Assembly (NCBI GenBank): GCA_002633005.1
Contig: NMRA01000442.1
Location: 126,001 to 181,462, forward strand
Direction of reading: 5' to 3'
Source: Phoronis australis
Lineage: Eukaryota; Phoronida; Phoronidae
DNA: 55,462 bases
Shown here: in pieces, positions 1-14,800 of the stretch
Layout: every line of letters begins with the position of its first letter
Position numbering within the stretch: the stretch's first letter is position 1
Translations under genes and position numbers: made by a program
The notes under the pieces: generated by a model
Databases searched by the model: none
Told to the model about the DNA's origin: nothing
Seen by the model: the letters and a program-made list of their open reading frames with translations, nothing else

Positions 1-2733
1 TCAGGAGATGACAAACACCAGAGAAATGCCCCAGGTCCAACCTCAGTGTGCTTGTGACAAACACAGCAACTAGAAGGTTCCTAGGATAAGTCATAGGGTG
101 GCTTACAGCAAAGTGAATGACACAAGACATAACCCATCCATGAAGACCCACTGATTGATGTCTGCAAACTTATCACCCATTCAGTCAATGCAAGAAACCA
201 TCAGAGCAGATCCACTCCTAACCCAGTGTACAAGAGCCCACGAACAAAATACAGGCAACATCCCAGCCCCTTATATTGATCGCACTTCAGATCTTGGTTT
301 ATAGACAAAATAATGCTTCAGAGTATTTCAAGCAAGAAACGTTCGACAAAATGCAAACATATGAAACTGCTTCCACAATACGACAATTAGGAAAACAAGC
401 ATAACTAATAAAGAACTTAGTAATTGATTCGCACTTGTAGCTTTCAGGCTAGGAATGCAACAATTTGCAATTTTGATTGTAACTGTAGTGAACTTCAGGG
501 AAAAATGCCAGAACAACTAAACTTTTGGCATGCCTGGGACTTCACGTGTGAACTGGAAAACTTTTACACACCTTACAGTCATGAAGGACTAAAACAGTAT
601 GGACAGTGGTAATGTATCACAGCTAAACTCCAAAAGATTCGCATTGTACTGGATGTTTGGGTATCAAATTGCTGCTAAACACCTAATTTTAATGGTCTGC
701 AGTACACAGAGCCTAAAAATGGGCAAGTCATGATGTCAGAATGTGGCAAACTTTGGCAGATAAGTTGAATATGTTTCAACAGGCGAGTGTTTTACACCCG
801 TCTGTTACTCAATGAAATCACTGCAAACTCCACAGGAACAACAGCAGGAAACATGTTTGTAACAGGCGCAAGTGCAGAAAGGCCAATCATCAAGGAGGGG
901 TTCCGTTTAGCTGGGCCAAATGTAATAAACTGCAATGATTACAATTATGGGCCTATATGTACGAACATAAAAAGGAGCCACGCAGCTACAATATAGCGGC
1001 AGACTTACACTAGAGACTCGGTTTTCTGTTTTCATGCCAAAAATTCTATTATTTTACGTTTTGTAAATATTCAAATTCAAAACTCAAGTGTTGTTCCTCA
1101 CTTAGAAGATAACGATTTCAAGAGTTAAGGACTGAGATGTGTTATTTTGCTTCACACCAGGGCCATTAAGTTGTTATGGCAAGTCATGTAGTTTCAGTCC
1201 CAAGGCAGTTTGGCTATTAGGGGAATTCCAGGCAATTTATTCTAAGCAATTTGGTATTCAAACAAAGCAGAAGAATGGGATGACATCACATTGGAGGGGC
1301 AAACAGGACTGTGAAGATAATTGATGTTTTTAACAACAGGACAGGGTATGAACTGGTTATAACCATATTCATTTGAAGTCAACTCAACAGAAGATTTGTG
1401 CACTCTATGGACTGCCAGCAGGAACCACCAAACATGACAAAGCAGGAATGGTGAAGATAATTGTCACTGTGGGATTCCCTTTAGCTTGCCCAGGTGTTGC
1501 AGGGTGTTAGGGTTGCAACAAAAGGGACATAACAGGGTCCCTGGAGAGGCGCTTAAGGCCTTTAATGCTGTGTTGCATCCACTGGGATATCGAAATTACA
1601 GGTTACCTTTAATTAAGAGGATGGATTTTGCAGTCAGAGTTGAATAGAAAGTTTGAGTGGCTGGCACAATGGTGAACACTTAATGCTGTACCAAAAACAA
1701 CAGGTAATGCTATACCCAGGGGTTTTATTGAAGACTTTTGTGTAAAAAACTCAGTCTTCTCAATCCACTTCCATGTTCAGAAACATTTGCAACACAATAG
1801 TATATACCATTAAGAAAATAATTGCCTTTATTCGCCAGAGTGGGAATACAAGCAAATTCCATAGTAATTAACTTGGCAACAATTCAAGGTGTGGCCATGT
1901 TAAGAACTGGTAACACAATGAAAGTGTCCAACCCACATTTTCGCTTTTTACGGGCTAAGTAATGCGTGAAATTTGTAATTGCCCTCTGCCGAGTTATAAT
2001 CTGCTATTCCCCAGTGCACAGGAATGCGGAGTAAACAAAGAACATGTTTTGCGAACAGCAAACTTTTTTCTACCTGTTGCCTGTAAATAAGTAACCAAAG
2101 AGGTGCAACAATGCAGTAGCCAGAAGAAGCTATTAAAGTGGCGAACAAAATAGGTGGATCGGGTTTCTTTTCCGTGAATAGCTCGATACAAATTATGTGT
2201 GCTTCATTCGGTAAATAAAGTTTTGAGTTTCTCAGTAAATCAATGCTTTAGTTGGTCGACTACCTTTCGGGGTTACAACATGCCTGAAATAGTTGTGCGT
2301 GTGTGTGCCTTGTAAAACTTCTAGTAAATAGAAACAAAGTGATCAGCTACTATGAAGAGCCTGTTAAAGCAAGTCACCCACTTCCCGAAATAACGAAGTG
2401 CCCTCTCTGACTCGGTGGTATTTACCCACAATGCAGCATGTTTGTAGGGCACTCATCCCACTCCTGTCATGCCTATCACCAGAGCCCAATGACGCACAGC
2501 ATTGTGGGTAAACGTGTTCTGATTATAAACCAACCTCATTCATTCATTCATTTACCCATTTATTTATTCATATTTTAACATCCTATTTTCTAGCATAACA
2601 AGTGAAAAAAAAAGATTTTTTTAAATTTAGGTGTTAAACACTGATCCATAATAAAACTTTCCCAAATGATTATATCGTAAATGGGACTACTAGCATAACA
2701 ACTCCCCTCCCCAAATCCAGTTCCTGCTCCTAC
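1..2733. other. CRIM1-like intron 2 or flank; no exon recognised
   Basis: I read this stretch on the minus strand for VWC-type cysteine exons expected next in CRIM1 and found none. It contains a 92-bp hairpin element (2421-2512). The short ORFs here have unconvincing composition. Confidence 0.5.
2421..2512. mobile_element. 92-bp MITE-like hairpin with 14-bp perfect inverted repeats
   Basis: TTTACCCACAATGC at 2421-2434 is exactly repeated in reverse complement at 2499-2512. Single copies of the same terminus occur at 42175-42188 and, with one mismatch, at 10413-10426 on the opposite strand, which suggests a dispersed family. No clear target duplication is visible. Confidence 0.6.
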
Positions 2734-2745
2734 CTTCAGACTCAC

Positions 2746-2871
2746 CATCAGAGTGTGCCAGATAATTCAAGCATGAAGTTTTATCAGCAAATTCAAAGAT
2801 GTCTGAACAGGAGGTGTCACACACGCACTCTGACTCCATGATGGTGCAGCCTTCAAATGACTCTGAACATT
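2746..2871 (-). CDS. CRIM1: CRIM1-like exon 2
   Basis: Exon of 126 bp (or 138 bp with the downstream donor at 2733/2732). It begins with AA, which completes the split codon of exon 1, stays open throughout, and ends in phase 1 with either donor. It encodes a cysteine-rich linker (six Cys) similar in spacing to the segment between the IGFBP domain and first VWC repeat of CRIM1. It is too short for a typical ORF caller and was found from the splice sites and cysteine spacing. Confidence 0.82.
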
Positions 2872-5800
2872 CTGGAAAAAAACAAATAAGGTTTTAGTTC
2901 AACATCTGTCCCTAACAGGAAACACTGAGAAGGTAAATCATATCCAGAACCCCCGATCTCATGATCTGTCATTGCTCAAATAGAAATTGGTTTCATTTGA
3001 TGCATCTTAAGAGTTCGTACACAAAAAGCATGGAAGAACCATTTTTGATAGCCCATCTTGCAAAGGTGGATCATTTCAAAAATAAATCCTAACAGCAGTT
3101 TCATTTGAATACAATCTGGAATTTTCAAGATACGGCGTTCGGTAAGCCAAATTTTTGTATGGTCATATGTAACCTTAAATCTAACAGTCCACAAGAGCGC
3201 GCTCTACTGGAGATCAAAACAAGCAATGGCAGTTGATCAAAGCTAGTCAAACACTAGTCAAACTCACTGAGGCTTTAAATCTAAATTAAACATAAATGCA
3301 GCTAAACAGCTTAATCAAAATAGAGTGAGAATTCATTATGGTCGACTGATTAACACTAATAAGAGAAAACCTTTATTATGGCCAGGTGACTGATATCAAG
3401 TAGATGTGAAAATCATACAACATTTGTGTTCATATAGAGTATGTCCATTACATGAAAATGACTACCGTATTACTTAATCGAAGACTCAACAGGATACACA
3501 CCAATATAAAGAGAATTTAAAGGTGCGTTTCACTCTGTTTAGCTGGCTGAGAAAACAAAAACCGAGCTAGATCTGCTGCTCAGATAAAGTCAATCTCATA
3601 ACATTATTTCCATGACCAATCATTCACTGAAACCATCAACGACTCAATGGCAAATGAGAGTAAAATGACTAATTTGATTTTTGAACTCTTAAATTTCTCT
3701 TTCTATTCTTTGGAACACCATTTTTGAAATTGGACAGTCCTCAAAATGACTGCTTGAAATTTGAGGTATGAATTACCACATAAATGAGCACAGTAATTCT
3801 AGGGCCAACGAACACATTTCGGGGATTACCACTGGTGAGGATAGACTCCTTCAAGTTATAAACTTTGACCAGAGCTATAAAACAGCAAAATTCACTTTCA
3901 CTCTTTATTTCATTACAAATAGCCCATTGTCAACAGGAGCTTCCACTCATTCAGTAGAATCAGTTAAAATCAAGGCTGGTGCCCAAAACTGCCCATATCT
4001 CTTAACCCTTAAAATACTCGGTTAACCATCATACTGGCTTCTCGCTGCAACTTGCGATGTCATGAAACTCCAATACAAATTGAGACTGATCCTAAGAACA
4101 CAAAATTGTCACCCATGAATTCACTTTAAATGGTTAGAGTTAGGCAACTAGGACAGGGATATTCCTGACCAGGTTTGTTCCTGTGCCCTTTGACCTCACC
4201 TGATAATAAAAGTGTGCCTTTTTTCAAAAAGTGTGCCTTTTTTCAAAAAGTTGCGCCCAGCAGACTTATGGTAATTAAAGTGGTAACATATGAAATAGAA
4301 ACCCCAAAGGCAATCGAAATAAGAACAGTCATGTTTTACCCCGATAAGTTGACTAGAATCTTGAATTTTTGAAGATTGTTGCGTTTTAAAAGATGCACCC
4401 GAGGGGCGCACTGCTGCAATGTCCTTGTGCCTTTTTATTTTTCCATGCGCTAATGACACAAAGGCGCAGTCCAGGAATATCTCTGCTAAGATATCATGAT
4501 TGGAAGGGGGTTATAAAGTGAGGTGTAAAAACCCTACAGATTAGCAATCACACCACTCCAAACAGTATGGACAGGGTCCTTTATCCAATCCTAAACTGGA
4601 TTCCATTCTTGTAGTCAGATAAACAGGAATTCATAAATCACCATTGACCATTCTTCTCAGTGAAACACACTAAATACATGTAGATACACTAAATTTACTA
4701 CAAAAGGCACTGGATACTCATATCCTGGTATCATAATAGCAGTTACTACTGTAAGATTAGCTATTGTTATTTTACTTGCTGAACTAAGTAGACACAGAAT
4801 GCTGGCCTTCATCACCAATTCTACACAGAGGTGACCAAGCACAAAAGTTCTAGGGGATGAAATTTTATGGCAGCTCAGCCATGAAATGAAATGATTATCA
4901 CTTAAAGCAAGCTGTTGAAAACCTTTAGACCAGTCAACCAGAAGACCGGCATTGGTCACCTGTAGTGGGAGTGTACCTGGATACCCTAGGCTGTACTCAG
5001 AGTAGTACCACACTACTACATTTCATTTGCCAACTAATCATTATAAAACACCATAAACAGAGCAGATATAATTACACTTGTGAGAAAAGATGGGATTGCA
5101 GGTATGGTTTACAGTGTTCTGCTGAATACCACAATTTGCCATATTCTACCTGTTATGTTGTATGAATGCAGTTATTCTTCACCTACTTCGCGCAAAACAC
5201 GACAGACAACTGAAATTTCATTTGATAAATTTTGCAACAAAAATAACGATTTCAAAAAATTTAGTCAAACATTTGCTTGGTTTGCACTATGTGGATATCA
5301 TAAAATAATGTTTGCTAAAGTCTTCAGAATTTGCATAAAGGTAAGTCAGTTTTTGGAAGATAGAAAAAATTACTATTTTGGCAAGTATTTGGTGTGAAAC
5401 CAGCAATGAATTGTCATAAGTAAAAGTATGCTGTCAATCCAACCAAAAGGCTAATGTCCCTTTACAATGAATATCACCCTTCAATACTCTTTCTATTGTG
5501 TATTTCCATTGTGTAGTATCCTTTTAGTCTCGTTTGGTCATCCAAACCAATCCTAAAATTCTCTACTTGTTGATCTAGGGAAGGATAGGAATGGCTCTCA
5601 AGTCTCAGATTAACACACTGTTGAAAGCCTTCTCAAAGTCAACGAACAGATTTATCAAATTGTATTGAATAAAATTGACCATTACAACACTTCTGTAGTT
5701 GTATGTTTCATTCTGAATGTGTCAATAGGAAGGTTCACAATTAATTCAATACATCAATATCAATATTCCTTCTACTAAACTGGGCGCCTAGGTCAGCAAA

Positions 5801-8800
5801 AAAGAATGTCTAAATAAGATTTCATCTGAATGGTTCAGAATTGCTCCTCGTTTATGCCTAAAGCATAGCCTTTTCAAAAATTTGGATGCCCTGCCTACAT
5901 CCCGGATAAATCTCTAATTTACACTCTGTAACAAGCAATTGAACGATGCACTCTATTTTACGTCAAAAAAAATTACGCCCCTTTCAGTTTTATGACCTTT
6001 GTTGAATCGATACAATGGAGCCTTAATAGGCGCAATAACTAGGTGCCTGAAATGCACACAATGATAATGTAACTTCTGTTGACTCGTGTACGGTCAATTG
6101 GAGAGCATACATTTCAAAACAAAATTTCACAGAATGACACCTGCCAATTCCAGCTCGGGTGTAAACAAATCAGGTACTCGGACAGATCAGCCAAGATTGT
6201 GACAATAAGTAGGAACGATATAGAATCAAATCTACGCGGCACCAACAAGTGCAAAATACTTGAGACTTCTGCCCGTTTCCAATCTTTCTACGAGAGTCCC
6301 GATTTATTTCCACTAACCACTATTGTGACTTCCATAAAATTTTACATACAATTAAATATACATAGCATATGACAAGCTCGCTACAAGAGAACTTTTTTGT
6401 AGCCCGTACTCATGAGAAGAAGATGGTTTTATGTCTGCAGACCGTGGCTTGACGGTGCTTAGCACTAACCCCAACAATGGAGTGTTTGCTCATCCCGACT
6501 CGAGATGATGTTGAGACCTGATTTCAGACATTAAATCCAGGAGTGGTTTGTCCCAAGTTGGTATATGCACTCAGTTTACAACACAACAGTGAGCATTTTT
6601 ATCACACGCAATAGGTAATGATAAACAGTACAAAAAGTGGTGGACATGACAATAAAATTTATCACTATTGTGTTGGTACCAGTTTGCATTTAGACAGGAT
6701 AACTACGTTTGAAAAAAAATTCTGAATACAGACAGGCGCTTGAGTCTACCATACTCATCTGGCGGTTACAGCCCAGGGCGATTTTATTATGGCAATTCAA
6801 AAATCAGGTGAAGGGCATTAAGCCGAGCACGGGTATTTAAAAATTAAGTTTTTGAGAAGGTGGGGGGTAAGCGCTTGCCCCAACAGACCCTACAGACGTG
6901 TTTCACCACAAGAGTCATATAAAACATCAGAGGGATGTAGACAATACTGTAAGGAACTTGTCATCTATAGTTCACTCGCATCACAGAGGTTTTAATGCGA
7001 CATATCTTTAACTGTTCGGAAGTAAACATTATGCATACTTGTTAAGCTGTCTTCACAAACTCTAGTCACTGTTTTTCACACAAGAGAATGATCAAATGAG
7101 ACAATTCACAACAACTCATGGACTACTAATTTTAAAATGTACACGAGATGAAAGAAACATGTCCTGTTTCAGTAAAGAGGAGAAGACTACGGGTTTTTTC
7201 TACTACCAGAAAAAGGCAAGGTTCTGCTGAAAGTGGCCAGTTGCTACGCGTCAATGTTTTAGAGAGTTACGGTCAGATAACTTCCGTCCTGGATCGAAGT
7301 TCACAGCACCAGTTAACTTTGCAGTACACAGGTGGAGCGTCTACACTGCAGTGTAATATGAATGGTCAACTACAGTCCCCTCGAAGTTATCGCCAGGGGT
7401 CGCTGTTATCACCAACAATTAAAGGTCACTACCATCCCTAATAGTTACTTTATATTTTGCTCGAATAATCACCAATCGAATTAGAAATAAGTTTTATGCC
7501 AATTATCACATGTGAATCTCCCCAAATTAGTGTGCACGGGGTGAATCAGAGCTACCTTGGGATTACTTCGATGACAACAGTGTCAGCTACCGTTAATTCA
7601 ATGTCCGCTAACTACCGAAGCCGGTATGAACGTTTCCGTAAACTTCATAGTTTACGTCAACACTCTGCTCAGACCGGAGTTAAGTCAGAATGAAAGAACC
7701 TTTACAGACATAATCACTCATAATAAAGTCTCAGTCGAGAATTTTGGGAGCTGAGCGATAAACGGAGCATAGGTGTTAATCTGGACAAGAATGATATATT
7801 TGTGGGGCTGCGTGCGAAAATCCCTGGTATGACTTTTGGACCATTGTCTACACTGTACAAATTGTTTAGGTTGAAGTTTTGAAGTTAGATCACTAATAGA
7901 AAACAAAAAATTGAAGTGTGTCAGACCACCTGCCATTTTAGCACCATTGCACATAAATTACAATTCCACACTTGCAGTTTCTGACAACACAAAAGTTCAA
8001 TGAAATCACATCAATTTTGGACCAAAGAAATAATTGTACTTTTTAAGTATTACAAAAGCTGCTAACATGGTTGGAAATGCAAACAATTTTTCAAAATGTT
8101 ATCTGTGGAAAGCTACGTTTAAGGCACTTGAAATTGGTACTTAAAGAGTGAGAAAATAAAATTTCACTTAATTAAATATTGCGTCCTATAGTAATTGGAA
8201 AGGTTTAACAGTACAGCAAGCCCAAAACCACCAAGGTGGTCTAGAATGAACAGGATGGGACAAACAACCACGCAATCAACAAAGGAATGTGAAAAGTGAC
8301 GTCACGACACAATAACCCGCCTGAAATCACCCAGTCAAAAAGTTCCTTGTGATTTTTTTCATTCATCACCATCATATTTCAAGTCTTGGGTAACAACTGA
8401 AGTACAATTGATACTGAAGAGTTGATAAGTTCCTTGATTTTAGTGCAGTCACTAGAGGTGAGGGAGTGAAATGTCTCTGGTATGCTCTTCACCGTCTATT
8501 GACCTTGCCGAGAGGAATGTGTGGAATGATCCAGGACAGGACATTAACAAAATCAAGGGAGGCAAAATCCAATTTCGGCTACCTAGCCCAGGGTGAGCAA
8601 TCAGTGCCCCCAGTAATTGGACTCCTTGCAAGCTAAGTGGTGGTGTTTTGCCTACCATACATTAGAATTTAGTAATTACCCACCATTACAGGGCACCCTC
8701 CTACTTGGCACTAAGTGGGGTTGGTATGTTTTATCAAATTACAGTGACTGGAAACCTGCTGCAAGAAACACCTGTTCAAGAGCAGCTGAAATCAATAACC

Positions 8801-11800
8801 AAAACCAAATTCTCAAACCAGATGTCACAAAGGCCACGTGAGCAGGACAACAACTTGAACATTTAATGCGAGGTTTATTTTCTCAGTCCAACTATCTTTC
8901 TGAACTTGGCTAAACTTCAGCAACTCTTCCTATTTACATTACTCCGAATATCTTTCTACGCTGGCTACAAATCTTACATCGATCAATTAATAACAATATC
9001 TCGAGTGAAAGGGTTTGAATGTGGCGACGTTTTTATGTTTTTAGTTCATAACAACAAACAAAAACGTCCAGGTATGACCAGGTGAAAAAACACATCTGAC
9101 AAACACTGCTATTGATAGTGTAAACACGATCCTATCACACAACCATTGTCAAGTATTGTAGAAACCAGAACCTCAGTATCTCAATCCTAGTAGTAATCAG
9201 TAGGGTAAACTGTCTGGTAAGACTAAACCAGATAGCAAACATTTTTTAGAACAGCCAGGGGTCAATATACTTTCCAAATAGAGACTAGGGGGGTGTTAAT
9301 TAAACAGTTCTTTAGGAAAGCATCAACAACACAAGAAAATGAATCAGTGAACCTGCAAATGTCTTTCCTGTCAATGGGGTATCATCCAATGCTGCTGTGT
9401 TAACCACTATTTTATAAGGGTTCACCCATTCATCGCTCAAATGCCAATAAAGTTTTACCGTCGGTCGCGTAGTGAGTTACAATGCCAACACGGAAATTTG
9501 AAAAGGTGAGTGGGGCGCGATAAAGCGTTCTTCAAATTTCAACTCAGCTTTCCAAAACTACTTTAATCACACCATGTGTTTTTCTACATCTCCAAAAGAG
9601 GAGAGCTGACTTCAAGATGTGGCATCCTGTCTTCCCTAAACCAATTACTATTCCAACAATTGCTTTGTTTTCTCTTGGATACTTCCTTTTCTCAGGCTTT
9701 TATCTTGCTTACAAGATATTTTGCTTCTAACCAGGGTTGAAGGCAATTGGGGATGCCAGGAGATGTCGTCCCCTCATTTTTTACTGCTTCAGTAGATTGC
9801 CCTTTGTTCCCCTGGTGATATCTCCCCTGGTGATGTCCCCCTGCTAGACCTAGCAATGAGCATTTTCTTTCTTTGATTGATCTAAGATTGCTTCTAACTT
9901 TAGAAACTCGAAACAATACCAATAGCAATCCAAATGTTTGACAGCTTCAAATCACATGCTTGGATTTCTATGGTTCTTGCATCAAAAATTACAAGCAAAA
10001 TAGGATGGTCCCCTATAGAAATCTTCTTTGTCATGGAGGTAGGAAAATGCTCTGTTACATTGGCTTTGTTTCAAAAATGTCGGGCTGATTTTAGGAATCA
10101 TGTTGGAAAATATTGCATAAACGGATACTTCTCAAATTTAACCAACTTTCTGCCGTCGGAGTTGAAGCCCAAAGCACAGCAGTACAATTTTGTGGGCAGT
10201 AGAAGGTTGAATACAGTTAATGCAGTCAAAAAAATTGAGACCTCGGCTAGGTTGCATAAAACTTCAAAATCATCCATTGGATAAGTACGATTGTTGCATG
10301 ACGTCAGGTGCATTGTTCAACAACAACAACATGGTGCGTGATAATACGACGTCATTGTTGCTAAACAGAGTTTAACTTTTACGCAACTGGGCTCTGCTTG
10401 ACTGATGCTGAAGCAATGTGGGTAAATACTACTAGATTCAGGTGCAGTGTGTAATCCAGGACCGTCTCGTTGAGATAACCAAAGGCACTTTGCAAGTGGA
10501 AGAAAACCAACAGGAAGTTAGAAATATATAACAACCTAGTGCTATTACAACACTGTTGTTCATAGTGTGAGCTGTGCAGCTTTCATACAACATGATTGGG
10601 ATAGAAAATATTGTGTATTCAAGAATGTAACCAGCTTTAAACATTTGGAAAAGTGCAGTTTCAGCAAGAGAGAATACCATAAATAACAGTCACACCTGCT
10701 ACAAAACTTCAGTTTTGGCCATAATCAAGTTTCCAAACAAAATCGAAATGCCCTGCCTCCTGGTAGTTAGAGATTGGACTGGAAACAATTGTGATATCCT
10801 AAGCCCGGCTTTATTCTTACCACATGGCAAAGTTTATCTAGATTCATTACAAACCAATTTGTCTGGGAATTAAACCAATAAATTGGGTAATTGATTCCAT
10901 CTCAATCACAGTGGAGGTTCTGACTGGTGTTCAACAGTATCACAACACAGCCAGTAATGGTTTGTTGGTCAATATTGAATCACAAATCAAAGATGAGAAT
11001 ACACAATCACTCCCCTGCCACAGGACAGGGTATTCTCTTCCAATGGATAGAGGGCCTGCAGGGGCCAAGCCAACCGCAAAAAAATTGTAACCCAGGTACA
11101 GTAAAGGAGGAAAACTAAAGTAGTCTAAGCAATACTGATACGAATGTGTAGTAAAATGTCACCAATTTCGGACAAAATAATTCTCAAACTTGCACCTTTT
11201 TCATTTATCAACCAAATCTAACGTTGTAGTTGTGAATGCGCACAATTTTTAAAAATATTTTCTATTGGTAGCTATGGTACAAAACTTAGAGATGGCAAAG
11301 CATCGTGCTAGCACTCTACATCATTTACGAAAAAAACGAGAAAACGAAATTTCGCCTGTGCACCTTATTGTGTCCTTGTGAGATTTCACCATACTATCTT
11401 CACAATCACCACTACGTTGATCATCACTACACCTTTGTTGGCAATAGTCAGGTATAATATGCCCGTCTTTAAAGAACCAGTTCGATGCCGGTTATTCAGT
11501 AGAGAAATCTGGTTCTCAAAATTAGGACAGTCCGAGTCTTTCTCATGAACCACAGAGCTATTACGGTAATTCTCCATTTATTGCGCAAAAAATAATTTCC
11601 AAAATTGTCATTAAAATACCATTTTTCAAAGGCTGATTACTTCAAGTGCAAATAATGAAAAATTTGTCGTTTTATGACATCTGCACAGTGCAAACCAATC
11701 GTGCGAGTAAAAGACTAAAATTTTCTTTTAAATTCAATCTCTATTTTTGTGGACAAATTTGACAAAATAGAATGTCCGCTCGCTGGTCATATTCTATGTT

Positions 11801-14800
11801 AAATAAGAGAAGAATTTTTGTAAATTACTGCTACCTTCTTCCATAACAAACAAAATTTATTTCTCATACTGTACTTCATTTTGCACAAAGTTATTTCTTG
11901 CCTCACAAACGGTGAGACCACACTTCTCGGTAGCAAATGTTTCACACAGCCATCTGGTATAACTCCTTCATGTCCAGATGACAAAATAAAACTCGGTGCA
12001 TCATTTTCGTACGAAACTATTGCAAAACCTGAGGGCTTGCTTGAACTCTATGTTGCTTGGAGACATGTACCCTCCACAACAAATTCTTCAAGGAACCCTT
12101 CACCCATCCCAAATCTGACTGTGAGTTAAGTGACAGCTGGCAGGTCTAACACATCCCACTACACATCACAAACATTCCATTCTGACCATATTTTAAGGGG
12201 CCAATATGACACAACTGACTGACTTTAACTTGATGTTTTTCACAGCTACTTCCAATTGTTTCCCTGTAGGCAAACAGACAGGCAAGTTATACAAAATATG
12301 CATTAAATGCAAGTTGTACAATCTGGTAATCAGGTATCAAGTTCAGTGACCTCGAGAGTCTAGAGACAAGTTGGCCCATTGTAAGTTCCTCCAGGGTCAT
12401 CTTGCCCCCCTCCCCTCGCCTCCCAATCAGCTGAGCATCAACACAAAAGACTAACACTGGTGTCGAGGCAGAAATGATCAGAAGAAAGTTGGCCAGCACA
12501 TGCGTAAGAGAAGGCAAAAGGTAAGTTTAAAAGCACAGACCATAACAGCTCCTTGCTTCATATACCTACAAACACATAAAACTTGCATGAAGACAAAAAG
12601 CTCGTCCCACCAATTTCTTGCCTTTTATCGTCATCTCAGTACAGTGACATCAGACACAAACGAAGCTGAAGATAAACTCGGATTGTAACGACTGTTGCCG
12701 CTGTCGCCACAGAAACACATCAGCTATCTAATCAAAGTTTTTGTGTATTTGACGTCATGTATCGTGGAACTTCTAGGTTGTATTTTTATTAAAATGCATC
12801 GCCGGTGAGCTATCGCAGCTGGTCTAAGGTTTGTCATATCATAACTTAACGATGTTTGACCTCTATCCTACTCCTTAAAACCCTCAACGCCTCGACAAAA
12901 CGACAATTTTTTTTCTGTCATAACGAGACTAAACACGTGAACTCCCCCTCACACCCATTGATAAAATAGTGGAACTAACATTGAACAATGAACGGTATCA
13001 AGAACTACCAATTTCCATTTTCCGAGCCTTATGAGTCACAGTAACAAAAAAATCTTGAGACACCAAGACAATAGCACAGGTGTCACAGGTACAATTTATG
13101 CCCATTACATGACACTTTAGTGTCTTGTTCCTATAAATATCACACCTATTCATTGAGGTCACTGGTTCACTGACAATGCTAACAATAGCTCGTCAATGTG
13201 AGGTGAGTTGGGTGCAGGAGGTTAGTCTAATTACACGGGTTCATGGGTAAACAATGCCGCTGGCCCCGTCTGCGGTATGACAAAGCAACGGTTTAGTCAT
13301 CGGAACTCAGGATGTCCTTGCTTATACAAAAAAGGAATGAATTGGTGAATGATTGTTCTCAACCTGACACCCTCCTCATGCACAGCAAAAAGCCGACCAA
13401 ACGGTCTCTTTATAATCGTGGTCAAACACATTGCATAGACAACAGGAGAGCTGTCAAGGAAGCGACTGTATGCACAAATAGAAGGAATGAAGAAACAAGC
13501 CATTTAAGACATTTGAATAAAAGAAATCAGTTGTTATTTTTTATTTCCAGTGACTATTCAAGAGTTAGAAAATAAATCATCATCTAATCTCGGTATTAGA
13601 ACCAGCGAACGTTCTGTGGAGGCGAGAATCTCACGAAAACACAAGAGCACTCAAGCTTAAGAAATATCGCCATATATTGCAAAGGAAGTATGTGATCACC
13701 CTTGCTTCCTTAGCGAGATTCTTGCATCTACGAAACTTTTTCAGAGCCCAATATTCAGCACCAAAATCGAGGAATTGCGGGCCCTGCCCATTGCATTTGA
13801 GTACATACATGAGCTAGGGCAATTTCTAGGTTTCCCTTGGCAAAGAGTCTACTTGAGTACTTGCGGGTGTTTTCACACATAGCGGTGAAGCTGATCAGCA
13901 AATCAAATGTTTCGAAAGCTGAAATTCTCCATAGGTGGCAGTGCACAAACAATAACAGCATCGAGTGTGCCGACAAGAAACTAGAGTGCGCCTACAACCG
14001 AACAATTGGGCGCAGAAATGAATTTTTCTAAGTTGAGGTCAGGAGGGTAGCATGTAGTCAAATGTTAACAACGGTATTGATCGGATATAACATGCCCGAA
14101 TTTTGAGAACCAGTTTTCTCCACTGAATACGTAATGGGCACGAAACTGGTTCTCAAAATGCAGGCATGTTATATCCGACTAGTGCTGTTAACAAGAGAAG
14201 ATACGGTAGTGACCTCACAAGGTATCTGATACAGTAACTCGAATAATGTGCCAACTTACATTCAACCTTCTGGCTGATAATAAAAGACAAATTTACATTT
14301 AAGTCGCATTGGATTGAAAGACAAGTTGACACTGAACAGCGTTTTATGAGTTTGTGTTGTCTGCAATGTAAACAGCAACCAAGACCATTTTAAGTATATA
14401 CAAGTCTGAGGGCTACACAGTACAAAAGTGTTAGTTTGCACTAACTCGCCAAGAATCTAGGCACAGTGTTCACTTTGAGTACAATGAAATCAAATATTTA
14501 CTTGGCTTATAATTCGGGCAATATCTACATGTGCATTCCACAGTTAGGGGCCAGGGGCAACTGCCAAGATCCAGTGATTTAAAGCACATATTTGTCCTGA
14601 TAATGGATTTGAGAATGAAGGATGGCACAGCAGACCACAAGAGGTCCAATGGGTCAACTCAAATCAACTCCAGACCAAGCCTTTACTATAAAGGAGGTTC
14701 TGCGAAAACATAGACATGGTACATGGACCGCCAACTCCGTATACTTTCAATGGATGAAATCTTGTGTTCTTACAGAAGCAATGACGTCATTATTCACTAG

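Noticed and set aside
5080-5397. 105-codon plus-strand frame
   Set aside because: AT-rich, Phe/Lys-heavy chance ORF in an intron with no supporting signal.
7148-7441. 97-codon ATG ORF antisense in the CRIM1-like intron
   Set aside because: Length is within what chance gives in a window this size, there are no splice signals or recognisable motif, and low-complexity Gln/Ser content.
12287-12517. Minus-strand frame containing KMTLEELTMGQLVSRL
   Set aside because: Protein-like in part, but no splice or start context ties it to the CRIM1-like gene and no family is recognised; kept only as a note.
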